This document shows, piece after piece, positions 7,650 through 15,747 of a stretch of DNA of 16,342 nucleotides. The stretch spans positions 1 to 16,342 of the forward strand of contig JAHDDN010000081.1 of the NCBI GenBank assembly GCA_020629335.1. Direction: 5' to 3'. This DNA comes from Chitinophagales bacterium (lineage in GTDB: Bacteria; Bacteroidota; Bacteroidia; Chitinophagales; UBA2359). Each line of letters opens with the position of its first letter. The stretch's first letter is position 1. The notes under the pieces are model-generated. The model was not told the DNA's origin, did not search any database, and saw only the letters and a list, made by a program, of their open reading frames with translations. The position numbers were made by a program, and so were the translations under genes.

Positions 7650-7684
7650 AACAGCAAGCCCTTTTGGCTTGCTGTTTTTTTTTT
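7650..7684 (+). terminator. Intrinsic terminator of dnaB
   Basis: A perfect stem ACAGCAAGCC/GGCTTGCTGT (7651-7660 with 7666-7675), a 5 nt loop and a run of ten T directly after it lie about 50 nt past the dnaB stop. This is a textbook rho-independent terminator, so the next gene needs its own promoter. Confidence 0.95.
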
Positions 7685-7793
7685 ATTAAATCATTGAATG
7701 TAAATATCATAAAATTGTCATACTATATCTAAATAGCTAAACAATTTGCTTAATATGTTGTCGTTAGCTTAGTATGTATTAACTTGTGATGTT

Positions 7794-7819
7794 GGGTGCA
7801 CACATAGGTGCGCCCCTAC
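7794..7819 (-). repeat. Solo REP hairpin (GTAG type) in the leader of the next gene
   Basis: The stem GGGTGCAC/GTGCGCCC (7794-7801 with 7808-7815, one wobble) around loop ACATAG is followed by CTAC, i.e. GTAG plus palindrome on the minus strand. It has the same loop and right arm as the core at 3290-3315 but lacks the long outer arms. It ends 18 nt before the ATG of the secreted-protein gene at 7838, so it would sit in that gene's 5' untranslated region. Confidence 0.8.
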
Positions 7820-7837
7820 AAATAAATAAAACACAAT

Positions 7838-8584
7838 ATGAAACGAATATTTTTACTTTTTAGCTTTATAATAATTGGCGGAGTTGCTTTAGGGCAAGAT
7901 TCTCGTATTAATATAAGTAATGGTGGAATGGATTTCCTATCTTCAAATTTGCAAAGAAGTAATATGGGTAGCCAATCTATAGAAAGTCTAATTTCTAAGG
8001 GAGGCAAGGAGATGAGTGAAAAACAAAAGAAAGAGCTTTATTTGGAGCAAGAATGGTTAATAGGGATTATTTATTTAGATGTAGATAAAAAACTTTCGGA
8101 CTTACCAATTAAATATAATATTTTATCCAGGTTATTCGAGATAAAAAAGGGGGCAGAAATTAAGATATTATCTGACTCGCGAGTAGAAGCTTTTACATGG
8201 ACTGATCTATTAGGTAATGAGCGTAAGTATGTTTCTGCTCGTAATATTGAGCAATCCTTTAAAAATCATGGTTTTTTTGAGATTATAGAAAGCGGAGAGG
8301 TTACGCTTCTAAGCTATAAAACGATTGAGATAACTGATAGTAATTATAATACGGCTTTACAGATTGGTAGTAAAGAGAAAACTTATTCTGGCAAAGAGAA
8401 GTATTATTTGTTATATAATAATGTGGTGAAGGAGATGAGTCGTAAGAAAGATTTATTAAAGGCTTTTGGAGAGGAGAGTGAGCAGATGAAGCAGTATATG
8501 AAAAATTCGGATTTATCTATACGTAAAAGAGGGGAATTAGCTAATATAGTTAGGCATTATAATTCGGTATTGGGGAGTAAATAA
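7838..8584 (+). CDS. Secreted protein of unknown function, 248 residues
   Basis: The N-terminus MKRIFLLFSFIIIGGVALGQ is a clear signal peptide (short basic start, long hydrophobic core, likely cleavage near ALG-Q) without a lipobox cysteine. The product is therefore probably periplasmic or exported. The mature part begins DSRINISNGG and includes EWLIGIIYLDVDKKLSDLPIKYNIL (about 72-96), a pattern seen in poorly characterised Bacteroidota secreted proteins with repeated beta strands, then a lysine-rich helical end (KDLLKAFGEESEQMKQYMKNS) and RHYNS. I cannot assign a function. Base composition is AT-rich like its surroundings. The gene stands alone between a REP hairpin 18 nt upstream and a large structured repeat starting 2 nt after the stop. 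Confidence 0.8.
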   Translation: MKRIFLLFSFIIIGGVALGQDSRINISNGGMDFLSSNLQRSNMGSQSIESLISKGGKEMSEKQKKELYLEQEWLIGIIYLDVDKKLSDLPIKYNILSRLFEIKKGAEIKILSDSRVEAFTWTDLLGNERKYVSARNIEQSFKNHGFFEIIESGEVTLLSYKTIEITDSNYNTALQIGSKEKTYSGKEKYYLLYNNVVKEMSRKKDLLKAFGEESEQMKQYMKNSDLSIRKRGELANIVRHYNSVLGSK

Positions 8585-8586
8585 TT

Positions 8587-8725
8587 GGCTTAGGGATGGT
8601 AGCGGTATGTGGCGGCCATGCTGCGACTTATGTAGCTTAGGCTAACGTAGGCTGGCCTGAAAGGCAGACAAGATAGCCTTAGCGTAATAGGAGTAGCATA
8701 GCCACATAATAGCGGACAGCCCGAC
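8587..8725 (+). repeat. Structured repeat block, family A copy 2
   Basis: This 139 bp block is identical to copy 3 over about the first 43 and last 28 positions and diverges in the middle. The fold is P1 TATGTGGC/GCCACATA (8606-8613 with 8701-8708), P2 ATGCTGC/GTAGCAT (8618-8624 with 8693-8699), and apical GCCT-GAA-AGGC (8655-8665). Compared with copy 1, a C-G pair in P2 has become T-A. Compared with copy 3, the apical T-A pair is C-G. It starts 2 nt after the stop codon of the secreted-protein gene. Confidence 0.82.
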
Positions 8726-8727
8726 GG

Positions 8728-8796
8728 CTTCCTTATTTTTCATCGGAGGGCGCACACATAGGTAGCGCCCCTACTGGCCGATGAAAAATAAGGAAG
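8728..8796. repeat. REP hairpin inside perfect 19 bp inverted arms, copy 2
   Basis: Arms at 8728-8746 (CTTCCTTATTTTTCATCGG) and 8778-8796 are perfect reverse complements. Inside is the REP core at 8748-8774 (GGGCGCAC, loop ACATAG, GTAGCGCCC with one extra A, then CTAC). The architecture equals that at 3268-3340 but the arm sequence is unrelated. The element follows block 2 directly and ends with GGAAGCCCC. Confidence 0.85.
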
Positions 8797-8822
8797 GCGG
8801 AAGCCCCAAAATATCAGATTAC

Positions 8823-8866
8823 AAAAAAGAAAAGGCTTGATCGAATGAACGATCAAGCCTTTTTTA
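8823..8866. terminator. Bidirectional terminator between convergent genes
   Basis: A perfect 14 bp stem (AAAAGGCTTGATCG at 8830-8843 with 8850-8863) has a 6 nt loop. On the plus strand it ends in a run of T (8860-8865). On the minus strand it is followed by TTTTCTTTTTT. It lies between the plus-strand secreted-protein gene with its repeat and the minus-strand Sus locus, and can end transcription from both sides. Confidence 0.92.
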
Positions 8867-8907
8867 TTTAGAACTGTTTTAAAGTTCTTAGTGATAATAT
8901 TTATCTA

Positions 8908-9717
8908 CTATAGAGGAGTGTAAACACTTACCCCTGATTCGCTATAAGCTTCGCAGAACCAAGAGATTGTGATGACGCCTGTTTCTGGATCAACTGCATT
9001 TACGCCGCCTTCTGTAGGAATTACTGCTCCCCAAGGATCTTCTTGGCCAGTCCAACTGATAGCATTACAAACTTCTCTAAATGTTGCTGCAATACCAGAA
9101 GTACCATATTCTGCAACATAAGGTCCTTCACTGTAAAGGCCACCTGAAAGATCAGCCACTGAATAATTACCATCTCCCTCATCTGTAATAGCTATTGTAT
9201 CTAAGGTAGCAGTTGCATAATCAGGAAGGAAATCGTGTTGGCTATATTCTGTATAAACAGAGTATAATCCAGCCAAATTAGAAGGACAAGCTACAGGATA
9301 AGAATGAGAAGAGTTATTTTTCAGTACTCTTCCATCATTCGTTGCAATATCATAAGTGAATGTTAATTCATCACCTAATGCTAAATCATCTGTAGAGATT
9401 GAAAACCCACTCATAGCTTCATCGATATCCATAGTAAAGGTTTTTGATAATTCTGATCCGTTTACGGTAGCAAAAGGAACAGTTTCACCTTTGAGGGTTT
9501 TTTCGATAATAACTTGACTTACCCCTGAAGTAGCTACAGCATCGATAGTAAATGCTAGTTCCGTAGCATCCAAATCAAAGTAATCGATGTAGCCAGATTG
9601 GTCTGTCACCGTAGGCAATGCGCCTGTTTCAAAGCTGAACTTTTCTTCTTTTTCACAGCTAACCAATAAGAAAGAGGTGAGTAAGAAAAGTAAAGCTGTA
9701 TATTTAAATTGCTTCAT
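8908..9717 (-). CDS. Surface lipoprotein, third gene of the SusCD-like locus
   Basis: This 269-residue lipoprotein has a type II signal peptide, MKQFKYTALLFLLTSFLLVSC, with lipobox LVSC and lipidated C21. The following EKEE fits the reported Bacteroidota surface-export signal (K followed by two acidic residues), so it probably sits on the outside of the outer membrane. The mature protein looks beta-rich: an N-terminal domain to about 140, then CPSNLAGLYSV and a C-terminal domain ending in ITISWFCEAYSESGVSVYTPL, with three further cysteines. It lies 36 nt after the SusD-like gene, in the place where SusE/F-type ligand-binding lipoproteins occur. It most likely helps capture the locus substrate. 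The family itself is not recognised with certainty. Confidence 0.8.
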   Translation of the reverse strand: MKQFKYTALLFLLTSFLLVSCEKEEKFSFETGALPTVTDQSGYIDYFDLDATELAFTIDAVATSGVSQVIIEKTLKGETVPFATVNGSELSKTFTMDIDEAMSGFSISTDDLALGDELTFTYDIATNDGRVLKNNSSHSYPVACPSNLAGLYSVYTEYSQHDFLPDYATATLDTIAITDEGDGNYSVADLSGGLYSEGPYVAEYGTSGIAATFREVCNAISWTGQEDPWGAVIPTEGGVNAVDPETGVITISWFCEAYSESGVSVYTPL

Positions 9718-9753
9718 TATTTCTATTTTTAAAATTAATCAATCGGGAAATTA

Positions 9754-11256
9754 TTAATTAACATCCCACCATACTTTAGTGCTTAGATTATCTGCACCGA
9801 CCATTGCGGCAGCTGCATCATAGCTAGTAGGGTTAAGTGTTTGTTCTTTCTTAGGATACTCCATTCTTACTGGAATGCCGTCACCTAATAAAACACCACT
9901 TGCAGGTAACTGAAGGATACCGAAGTCTAATCTTCTCCACTCAATCCATCCTTGTATACCTTGCATGTACATATCTAACCATTTTTGCGTACCGATAGAT
10001 ACTTTCCAATTAGCAGCATCATAAGGATTAGCTGCTAAGTAAGCACCATAAACCATTCCATCAGTATCTTCAATACCCCAGTAAGCCATTGAAGCTGCTA
10101 CACCGTTCGCAAAGTGTGCAGAAGCATCACCACTAATGTATCCTCTTTCTACTGCTTCTGCTAGTAAGAATTCAACTTCAGGATAACCTAAGTGAACTGC
10201 AGGTGCACTTGGTCTAAGTACGTCATTAGGACCGAAAGCGGCATTACCACCAACAGCAGCAGTACCACTTGGCTGACAAACTGCAGACTCAGGAATTCCA
10301 CCTGCACCTGCATCATCCAGACCGAATGTCATACCTACGTATTCTCCGTTTTCATTTGCATCACAATAAGAAGCAACTCTTGGGTCACCCATACTATTTA
10401 ACAAGTCAACTAATGTATTAGAAACCGCAAAATCTGGACGAGTTTTACGATCTTCATTTAGTGGGTTATTATCTGGAGCGGCGCCACCATAATTTAGGAT
10501 AGCGCTTTCTGCATTACTTGAGAATACGCCTGCTGATACTGCTTCATTTACAGCTGTATTGGCAGCGCTATCATTGACATCAGCCATTCTCATTGCGACT
10601 CTAAGCTTAAGAGAGCTAGCAAACTTTTTCCACAAGCCCATGTTTCCACCGTACATTAAGTCTCCGCCATCGAAAGATGGTGCGCTCTCATCAATTTGTG
10701 CATGAGCGGCTGTTAATTCAGCTAAAAGGTCTGCATAAATCACATCTTGAGAATCGTAGTTAGGACTTAAGTACTCTACACTATTATTAGCTTGAGAGTA
10801 AGGAATTGGCCCATAAACATCTGTTAAGATATGGTAAGCATACGCTCTCAAAATTCTAGCTATAGCAATTTGGTTTTCACTTGCTGCACCAATATTATTC
10901 TCTGTATTAATTTCAATGATTTGGTTAAGGTCTTGAATGCCTCCACCACCTCGGCCAGCATATATAGCTTCCCAGAAGTTATCATTTTGGGAATCTCTGT
11001 ATAGGTAACGGCTTTCGTTAGTGTACTGGTTTTGTGCCCAGTACTGAGCGAAAAGCATCCCAAAACGGCCATTATTCCACTCATCCCAGATTTGATCACT
11101 AAACTGCTTTTGTACAGATGTTAGTAAGAAACCTGTAGATACATTGGCAGGCTGATTAGGATCAATGTTCATTTCTTCATAATCTTTGGTACAAGACGTA
11201 AAGGCACCAATGAAGAAAAGAACTATAAAGTATTTATATAATTTACTTATTTTCAT
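9754..11256 (-). CDS. SusD/RagB-family outer-membrane lipoprotein (SusD-like 2 type)
   Basis: This 500-residue lipoprotein has signal peptide MKISKLYKYFIVLFFIGAFTSC with C22 as the lipidation site. After CTKDYEEMNIDPNQPANVSTGFLLTS come the helical features of the SusD-like 2 group: WAQNQYTNESRY, the TPR-like AIARILRAYAYHILTDVYGPIPYSQA, and the later EVEFLLAEAVERGYI and QKWLDMYMQGIQGWIEWRRLDF. SusD-like proteins cap the SusC channel from outside and bind the ligand before import. This group is often found in loci with peptide or unknown ligands rather than classical starch-type ones, so substrate cannot be named. It lies between the SusC-like gene (198 nt upstream) and the third lipoprotein (36 nt downstream). 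Confidence 0.93.
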   Translation of the reverse strand: MKISKLYKYFIVLFFIGAFTSCTKDYEEMNIDPNQPANVSTGFLLTSVQKQFSDQIWDEWNNGRFGMLFAQYWAQNQYTNESRYLYRDSQNDNFWEAIYAGRGGGGIQDLNQIIEINTENNIGAASENQIAIARILRAYAYHILTDVYGPIPYSQANNSVEYLSPNYDSQDVIYADLLAELTAAHAQIDESAPSFDGGDLMYGGNMGLWKKFASSLKLRVAMRMADVNDSAANTAVNEAVSAGVFSSNAESAILNYGGAAPDNNPLNEDRKTRPDFAVSNTLVDLLNSMGDPRVASYCDANENGEYVGMTFGLDDAGAGGIPESAVCQPSGTAAVGGNAAFGPNDVLRPSAPAVHLGYPEVEFLLAEAVERGYISGDASAHFANGVAASMAYWGIEDTDGMVYGAYLAANPYDAANWKVSIGTQKWLDMYMQGIQGWIEWRRLDFGILQLPASGVLLGDGIPVRMEYPKKEQTLNPTSYDAAAAMVGADNLSTKVWWDVN

Positions 11257-11350
11257 TCTTATAATTTAATAGAATTAGAAAAAACAAATTCTTCTATAAA
11301 AATACTAAAGCAATAAATTGACATTTTCTACTGGCAAAAATAAACAATCA

Positions 11351-11412
11351 TTGTGTTGCAAAAGCCTTACTTAGCGATGCTATGCTTCGTTTTTGCGCCT
11401 TATGCTTGTCTA
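11351..11412. repeat. Structured intergenic element, family B copy 2
   Basis: In the gap between the SusC- and SusD-like genes, GCAAAA (11358-11363) pairs with TTTTGC (11391-11396). Inside it is a hairpin CGATGCTATGCTTCG (11375-11389) with one T-T mismatch. The order of short shared segments (GTTGC, CTTAGC, GCTAT, CGCCTT, GTCT) resembles the element at 2974-3052. Where copy 1 has TTTT paired with AAAA, this copy has AAAA paired with TTTT. It lies inside the presumed susCD transcript and could affect relative expression of the two genes. Confidence 0.4.
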
Positions 11413-11454
11413 TTTTTCCTGTGTATAAAAGAGACAATTTATTTTTTCAATATT

Positions 11455-14400
11455 TTAGAATTTGAAACCTAAGTTGATACCGATTGTTCTTAAACTCGGT
11501 AAAGAACCACCTTCAAAACCCTGTACATTACTTGTACTTACTGTAATTTCAGGATCAATGTTTGGAACATTCGAGTGAAGGATTAATAAGTTTCTACCTA
11601 CTAAAGATACATTCACATCTCTTACTCCTACATTACCTAAAATATTATTTGGTAATTGGTAAGTAATACGAGCTTCACGTAATTTCACGAAGCTAGCATC
11701 ATACATTTCAGATGCGTTTAAGAAATAACCATTATTACCTTTGAAGTAGTCTTGTACGCCAATTGCTACATTATTAGCAACACCACTTGAAACAGGGCTA
11801 CCATCTTCATTAGTAACTAATCCATTTTCGTCGTATTGAGCTAACATACCTTCTGCAACGATACCGCTTTCACGAACACCATCATCAGCAGTTACACCGT
11901 ATAAACCTGACCACTTACCCCATTGATTACTGTAAGAGTAAAGGTTTCCTCCTTTTTGGATATCAATTAAACCGTAAAGTGAGATACCTCCAAATGTTAA
12001 TGTAGTATTAATACCACCTGTCCAATCAGCTAAGTAACCACCAAGTACTTGTAATTCTTGATTAACAATATAGTTTCCTGTTTCGTCAACGATTGGGTTA
12101 CCAGCATTATCATAGTAGTAATCTGTTCCTAAGAAAGTACCATAAGATTCTCCTACGAATGCATTTACACTAACACCAAATAAACTAGATAAAGGTAAGT
12201 TTTCAAGATCTGCATCTAATTCTACTACCTCATTAATATTTCTAGCCCAGTTAAATCCTACATCCCACTTGAACTTATTGATTTTGATTGGAGTCAAGTT
12301 TAAAGACAACTCCATCCCTCTATTCGTCATTAAACCAGCGTTAATGAATACTCTCGTATATCCTGTAGCAGCTGATACATCAACTGGTATAATTTGATCT
12401 TCTGTTTGAGAATCATAATAAGTAAAGTCTATTCTTGCTCTATTTCTAAAGAAGTTTAATTCTGTTCCTATCTCCCATGCTGTAGTAATCTCAGGCTTTA
12501 ATGCTGGATTATTTCTTGTATTAGGAGTTGTGTAATTAGCTGTTCCATTAAAGTTAGCTAATGGAGCATAAGTAACACCTAAACTATAAGGATCAGTATC
12601 ATTACCTACTTGTGCCCATCCAGCTCTTAATTTACCGAATGAGAATAAGCTGTTATCTTTCAAACCTGGTAATTCAGTGAATACAAATGAAAGCGTAGCA
12701 GATGGATAGAAATAAGACCAGTTATCACTTGGTAAAGTAGAAGACCAATCATTTCTTGCTGTTAGATCTAAATAGATCATGTTTCTGAAGCCTAATGAAG
12801 CGCTACCAAATACACTCTGAATTTCTTTTTCACTTCTGTAATCAGTTACATCTACAGGACCTGCGGAGTTTTCTAAACTAAAGAAATCAGGTACGTTCAA
12901 ACCACCTACTGTAGAGTTGTAGTTTCTATCTAATTTTCTGTTCATGACATTACCACCAACAAAAGCATTTAAAGAAAGTACTTCAGATAAATTTTTGTTG
13001 AAGTTTAAGATAAGGTCCATATTTGTTTCTTGAAGCTTGTAAATATCTTCTGAATACATTGCTTCATTTACACCACCATTAGCGATTCTTTCTTCTCTCT
13101 TATCCGTGTAAAAATCAGTTTGTACACGGCCTGTCAAGCTTAAGAAATCAGTAAATTTGTATGTTACTCCAATATTACCGAAGTATCTATCTCTTGTATC
13201 AGTCTGTACGTTTTTGTAACGTTGCCAATAAGGATTATCCCAGTATTGAGGATTAGGATCATCTATCCCTCTTCTATTCCATGTTCTTTGTGTACCATCT
13301 GGATTTTCGTATTCTGATAAACGATCAAAATCTAACTGTACTTGCCACCATTGGTTAAATTGAGAGAAGAGACTTGAGCCGTATCCTGTTTGTGGACGAC
13401 CTAAAGCACTACTCTTCACATAGTTAGCATTAAAGAAAGAAGAAAGATTATCTGATAGATTATAAGAACCACTCATATTGAAAGTGTTTCTATCAAAGTT
13501 TGAATTAGGTAGGACGAAATCCTGCTGCAAGTTGGTGTAAGATAAACGGAAAGAGCCGTTTTCATTAGCAGCCTCTAAAGCGATGTTATTTGTCCAATTA
13601 CTACCCGTTTCGTAGAAATCTTCAATTCCTTTAGAAGGAGAAGACCAAGGACGTGTTTGGTTATAATTCGCTTTATCCCACTCATCGAAGCTATCCCATT
13701 GTCTCACTTCTGTACCATCTAATTTAGGTCCCCAGCTCTCATCAGCACCAAAATAAGCGACATCTTGTGAAACTGTTTCTCCATCAATAACGAAATCTGA
13801 AGGAGAAAAGCTTGTGACATAACCGCCACCATACTCATATTGGTAATCTGGGAATAAAGGTACATCCTGCATAGCATAGTTAGTATTAAAACTTACTCCA
13901 ATACCTTTTTTACCTGGTGTACCTTTCTTTGTAGTGATAACAATTGCACCATTAGAAGCTCTTGAACCATAAATAGCGGCTGCTACAGCTCCTCTCAATA
14001 CATTAATAGATTCTACATCATCAGGATTCAAATCCTGAATCGCATTACCATAATCATAACCACCTGCTGATCTTGATTGATTACCACTTGAATTAAAATT
14101 AGAGTTATCCATAGGAATACCATCTACAACAAATAATGGTTGATTATTACCCGTTACAGAGTTAACCCCTCTAATTAAGATTTTAGATGATCCACCCATA
14201 TTGTTAGATCCACCCGAAATCTGTACCCCTGCAATTTTACCTTGCAGTGAGTTGACGATATTCGTCTCTTTTGCTTTAGTAAGGTCTTCGCCCTGAATCT
14301 CTTGGGTAGCATAACCTAAAGATTTTTGCTCACGACTAATACCTAAAGCAGTTACTACCACTTCACCTAACTTAAGAGCGTCCTCAGACAAAGCCATATC

Positions 14401-14664
14401 TAAAATACCGCCTTCTCCAATTGCTGCCTCACTGGTTTCATATCCTAAGTAACTGAAAACTAAGGCTTCCGAACCCTCTGGAACTTTAAGTGTATAATTA
14501 CCGTCGAAATCAGTAGTGGTACCAATTGTGGTGCCCTTGACTACGACGTTGACACCGTAGAGAGGAATGCCCTCATCTGTTACGGTACCGGAAACATTTC
14601 TATCTTGCGCATATGCACATACGCATAGAAGCATGGCTAATGCCATTAAATAATAGTGCTTCAT
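11455..14664 (-). CDS. SusC/RagA-family TonB-dependent outer-membrane transporter
   Basis: This 1069-residue protein begins with signal peptide MKHYYLMALAMLLCVCAYA. A carboxypeptidase-regulatory-like beta domain follows (about 22-95: VSGTVTDEGIPLYGVNVVVKGT, DGNYTLKVPEG, FSYLGYET). Next come a TonB-box-like stretch EVVVTALGI (101-109), the plug (about 112-250: SLQGKIAGVQIS, ILIRGVNSV, PLFVVDGIPMD, YGSRASNGAIVITTKKG), and a long 22-strand-type barrel ending in the aromatic LGFKF. It is the first gene of the locus, with the SusD-like lipoprotein 198 nt downstream. Together they form a TonB-powered nutrient importer. No sigma/anti-sigma pair, hybrid two-component system or hydrolase is in the window, so neither control nor substrate is evident. 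Confidence 0.97.
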   Translation of the reverse strand: MKHYYLMALAMLLCVCAYAQDRNVSGTVTDEGIPLYGVNVVVKGTTIGTTTDFDGNYTLKVPEGSEALVFSYLGYETSEAAIGEGGILDMALSEDALKLGEVVVTALGISREQKSLGYATQEIQGEDLTKAKETNIVNSLQGKIAGVQISGGSNNMGGSSKILIRGVNSVTGNNQPLFVVDGIPMDNSNFNSSGNQSRSAGGYDYGNAIQDLNPDDVESINVLRGAVAAAIYGSRASNGAIVITTKKGTPGKKGIGVSFNTNYAMQDVPLFPDYQYEYGGGYVTSFSPSDFVIDGETVSQDVAYFGADESWGPKLDGTEVRQWDSFDEWDKANYNQTRPWSSPSKGIEDFYETGSNWTNNIALEAANENGSFRLSYTNLQQDFVLPNSNFDRNTFNMSGSYNLSDNLSSFFNANYVKSSALGRPQTGYGSSLFSQFNQWWQVQLDFDRLSEYENPDGTQRTWNRRGIDDPNPQYWDNPYWQRYKNVQTDTRDRYFGNIGVTYKFTDFLSLTGRVQTDFYTDKREERIANGGVNEAMYSEDIYKLQETNMDLILNFNKNLSEVLSLNAFVGGNVMNRKLDRNYNSTVGGLNVPDFFSLENSAGPVDVTDYRSEKEIQSVFGSASLGFRNMIYLDLTARNDWSSTLPSDNWSYFYPSATLSFVFTELPGLKDNSLFSFGKLRAGWAQVGNDTDPYSLGVTYAPLANFNGTANYTTPNTRNNPALKPEITTAWEIGTELNFFRNRARIDFTYYDSQTEDQIIPVDVSAATGYTRVFINAGLMTNRGMELSLNLTPIKINKFKWDVGFNWARNINEVVELDADLENLPLSSLFGVSVNAFVGESYGTFLGTDYYYDNAGNPIVDETGNYIVNQELQVLGGYLADWTGGINTTLTFGGISLYGLIDIQKGGNLYSYSNQWGKWSGLYGVTADDGVRESGIVAEGMLAQYDENGLVTNEDGSPVSSGVANNVAIGVQDYFKGNNGYFLNASEMYDASFVKLREARITYQLPNNILGNVGVRDVNVSLVGRNLLILHSNVPNIDPEITVSTSNVQGFEGGSLPSLRTIGINLGFKF

Positions 14665-14843
14665 AATTCCCTTTTTTGTTTGTAATGTTATTAAAAAAAG
14701 TTATTTAAAGAATGAAATTAATAATTTTTTAACACTTATTGTTAATAAAGGTGATAAAAAATTAAAAAAAGTTAAAGTGATTCAAATCAAAAAAAAAATC
14801 AAACAAAGAAGCAAAAACACCCCAAACAAAAGGCAATCATTCT
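14665..14843 (-). promoter_or_regulatory. Long AT-rich leader of the SusC-like gene
   Basis: If transcription begins about 7 nt after the promoter's -7 box, the SusC mRNA has a leader of about 180 nt. It is AT-rich with runs of A and T and no coding frame, and it lacks a Shine-Dalgarno sequence near the ATG. Long susC leaders are known targets of antisense or trans small RNAs in Bacteroides. No such RNA is visible here. Confidence 0.4.
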
Positions 14844-14849
14844 TTTTTA

Positions 14850-14882
14850 CAAAATTAATTAAATTAATATATCTAAAACAAA
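14850..14882 (-). promoter_or_regulatory. Bacteroidota-type promoter for the susCD locus
   Basis: On the minus strand TTTG (14882-14879) is followed by a 21 nt spacer and TAATTTTG (14857-14850). Both fit the Bacteroidota housekeeping sigma consensus (TTTG at -33, TAnnTTTG at -7, spacer 19-21). It lies about 185 nt before the SusC ATG and about 80 nt after the pdxJ stop. Confidence 0.65.
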
Positions 14883-14960
14883 CTTACTTTTTTGACAAAT
14901 CTATGACCACTGCCTAATAATTGAAAAAAGTTCCACAGAAATCACAAAAATACCAACTAA

Positions 14961-15686
14961 TTAAGCCAAAGCTTTTAATTGATATAAATATCGCTGAATC
15001 GTGTTTTCTAAACCTAAATAAAGCGCATCACTAATCAAGGCATGTCCAATAGAAACCTCTAATAATTGAGGGATTCCTTGACTGAAATAAGCCAAATTAT
15101 GCAAATCTAAATCATGACCAGCATTAATTCCTATACCAATTTCATTAGCATAATTTGCACATCGTACATAAGGAGCAATAGCTTTGGATCTATCTGCATG
15201 ATAATCAACTGCATAAGGACCAGTATAAAACTCGATCCGATCAGCTCCTACAGCCTTAGCTCCTTCTATCAATCGCTCCTCCGTCTCCATAAATAATGAA
15301 ACCCGAATGTTAGCTGCCTTCAATTTCCCTATGATTTCTTTCAGTAAGTCAGCATGAGTAACTGTATCCCAACCTGCATCAGAAGTCAATACATCTGGCG
15401 CATCAGGCACCAAAGTACACTGATCAGGCTGCACCTCTAATACCATATTCATAAATCGCTCTGTTGGATACCCCTCAATATTAAATTCTGTCTTTACCAA
15501 AGGCTTCAAATCATACACATCTTGATAATGAATATGACGTTCATCTGGCCGAGGGTGTACTGTAATTCCCTCTGCACCAAATCGCTCACAATCTTGCGCT
15601 ACTTGCAATAAATCAGGTACATTGCCTCCTCTCGCATTCCGCAACCAAGCGACTTTATTAATATTTACACTTAATCTACTTTCCAT
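14961..15686 (-). CDS. pdxJ: Pyridoxine 5'-phosphate synthase
   Basis: This 241-residue cytosolic TIM-barrel enzyme condenses 1-deoxy-D-xylulose 5-phosphate with 3-amino-2-oxopropyl phosphate to pyridoxine 5'-phosphate, the last ring-forming step of DXP-dependent vitamin B6 synthesis. Family features are the start [40 protein letters not shown] (39-53, with the catalytic histidine), FNIEGYP (68-74, glutamate), [26 protein letters not shown], and the C-terminal [13 protein letters not shown] and [13 protein letters not shown] loops for phosphate binding. Length is typical. The start agrees with other PdxJ proteins. Its upstream region consists of REP hairpins from 15714 onward, so its promoter must lie in or beyond them. 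Confidence 0.97.
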   Translation of the reverse strand: MESRLSVNINKVAWLRNARGGNVPDLLQVAQDCERFGAEGITVHPRPDERHIHYQDVYDLKPLVKTEFNIEGYPTERFMNMVLEVQPDQCTLVPDAPDVLTSDAGWDTVTHADLLKEIIGKLKAANIRVSLFMETEERLIEGAKAVGADRIEFYTGPYAVDYHADRSKAIAPYVRCANYANEIGIGINAGHDLDLHNLAYFSQGIPQLLEVSIGHALISDALYLGLENTIQRYLYQLKALA

Positions 15687-15713
15687 TTAAATTTGTTTTT
15701 AAATCAATAGGAT

Positions 15714-15731
15714 GGGCGGACAAATAGGTCC
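15714..15731 (-). repeat. Degenerate half REP hairpin
   Basis: GGGCGGAC, loop AAATAG and GTCC are present, but the rest of the right arm and the CTAC are missing. It is a decayed version of the intact hairpins that follow. It lies 28 nt before the pdxJ start codon. Confidence 0.65.
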
Positions 15732-15747
15732 AATGTATCCATCGAAA

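Noticed and set aside
11312..11443. AATAAATTG/CAATTTATT arms 115 nt apart, possible terminal inverted repeats around family B copy 2
   Set aside because: The arms are 9 bp and AT-rich, with no target duplication. Chance pairing is likely in this composition.
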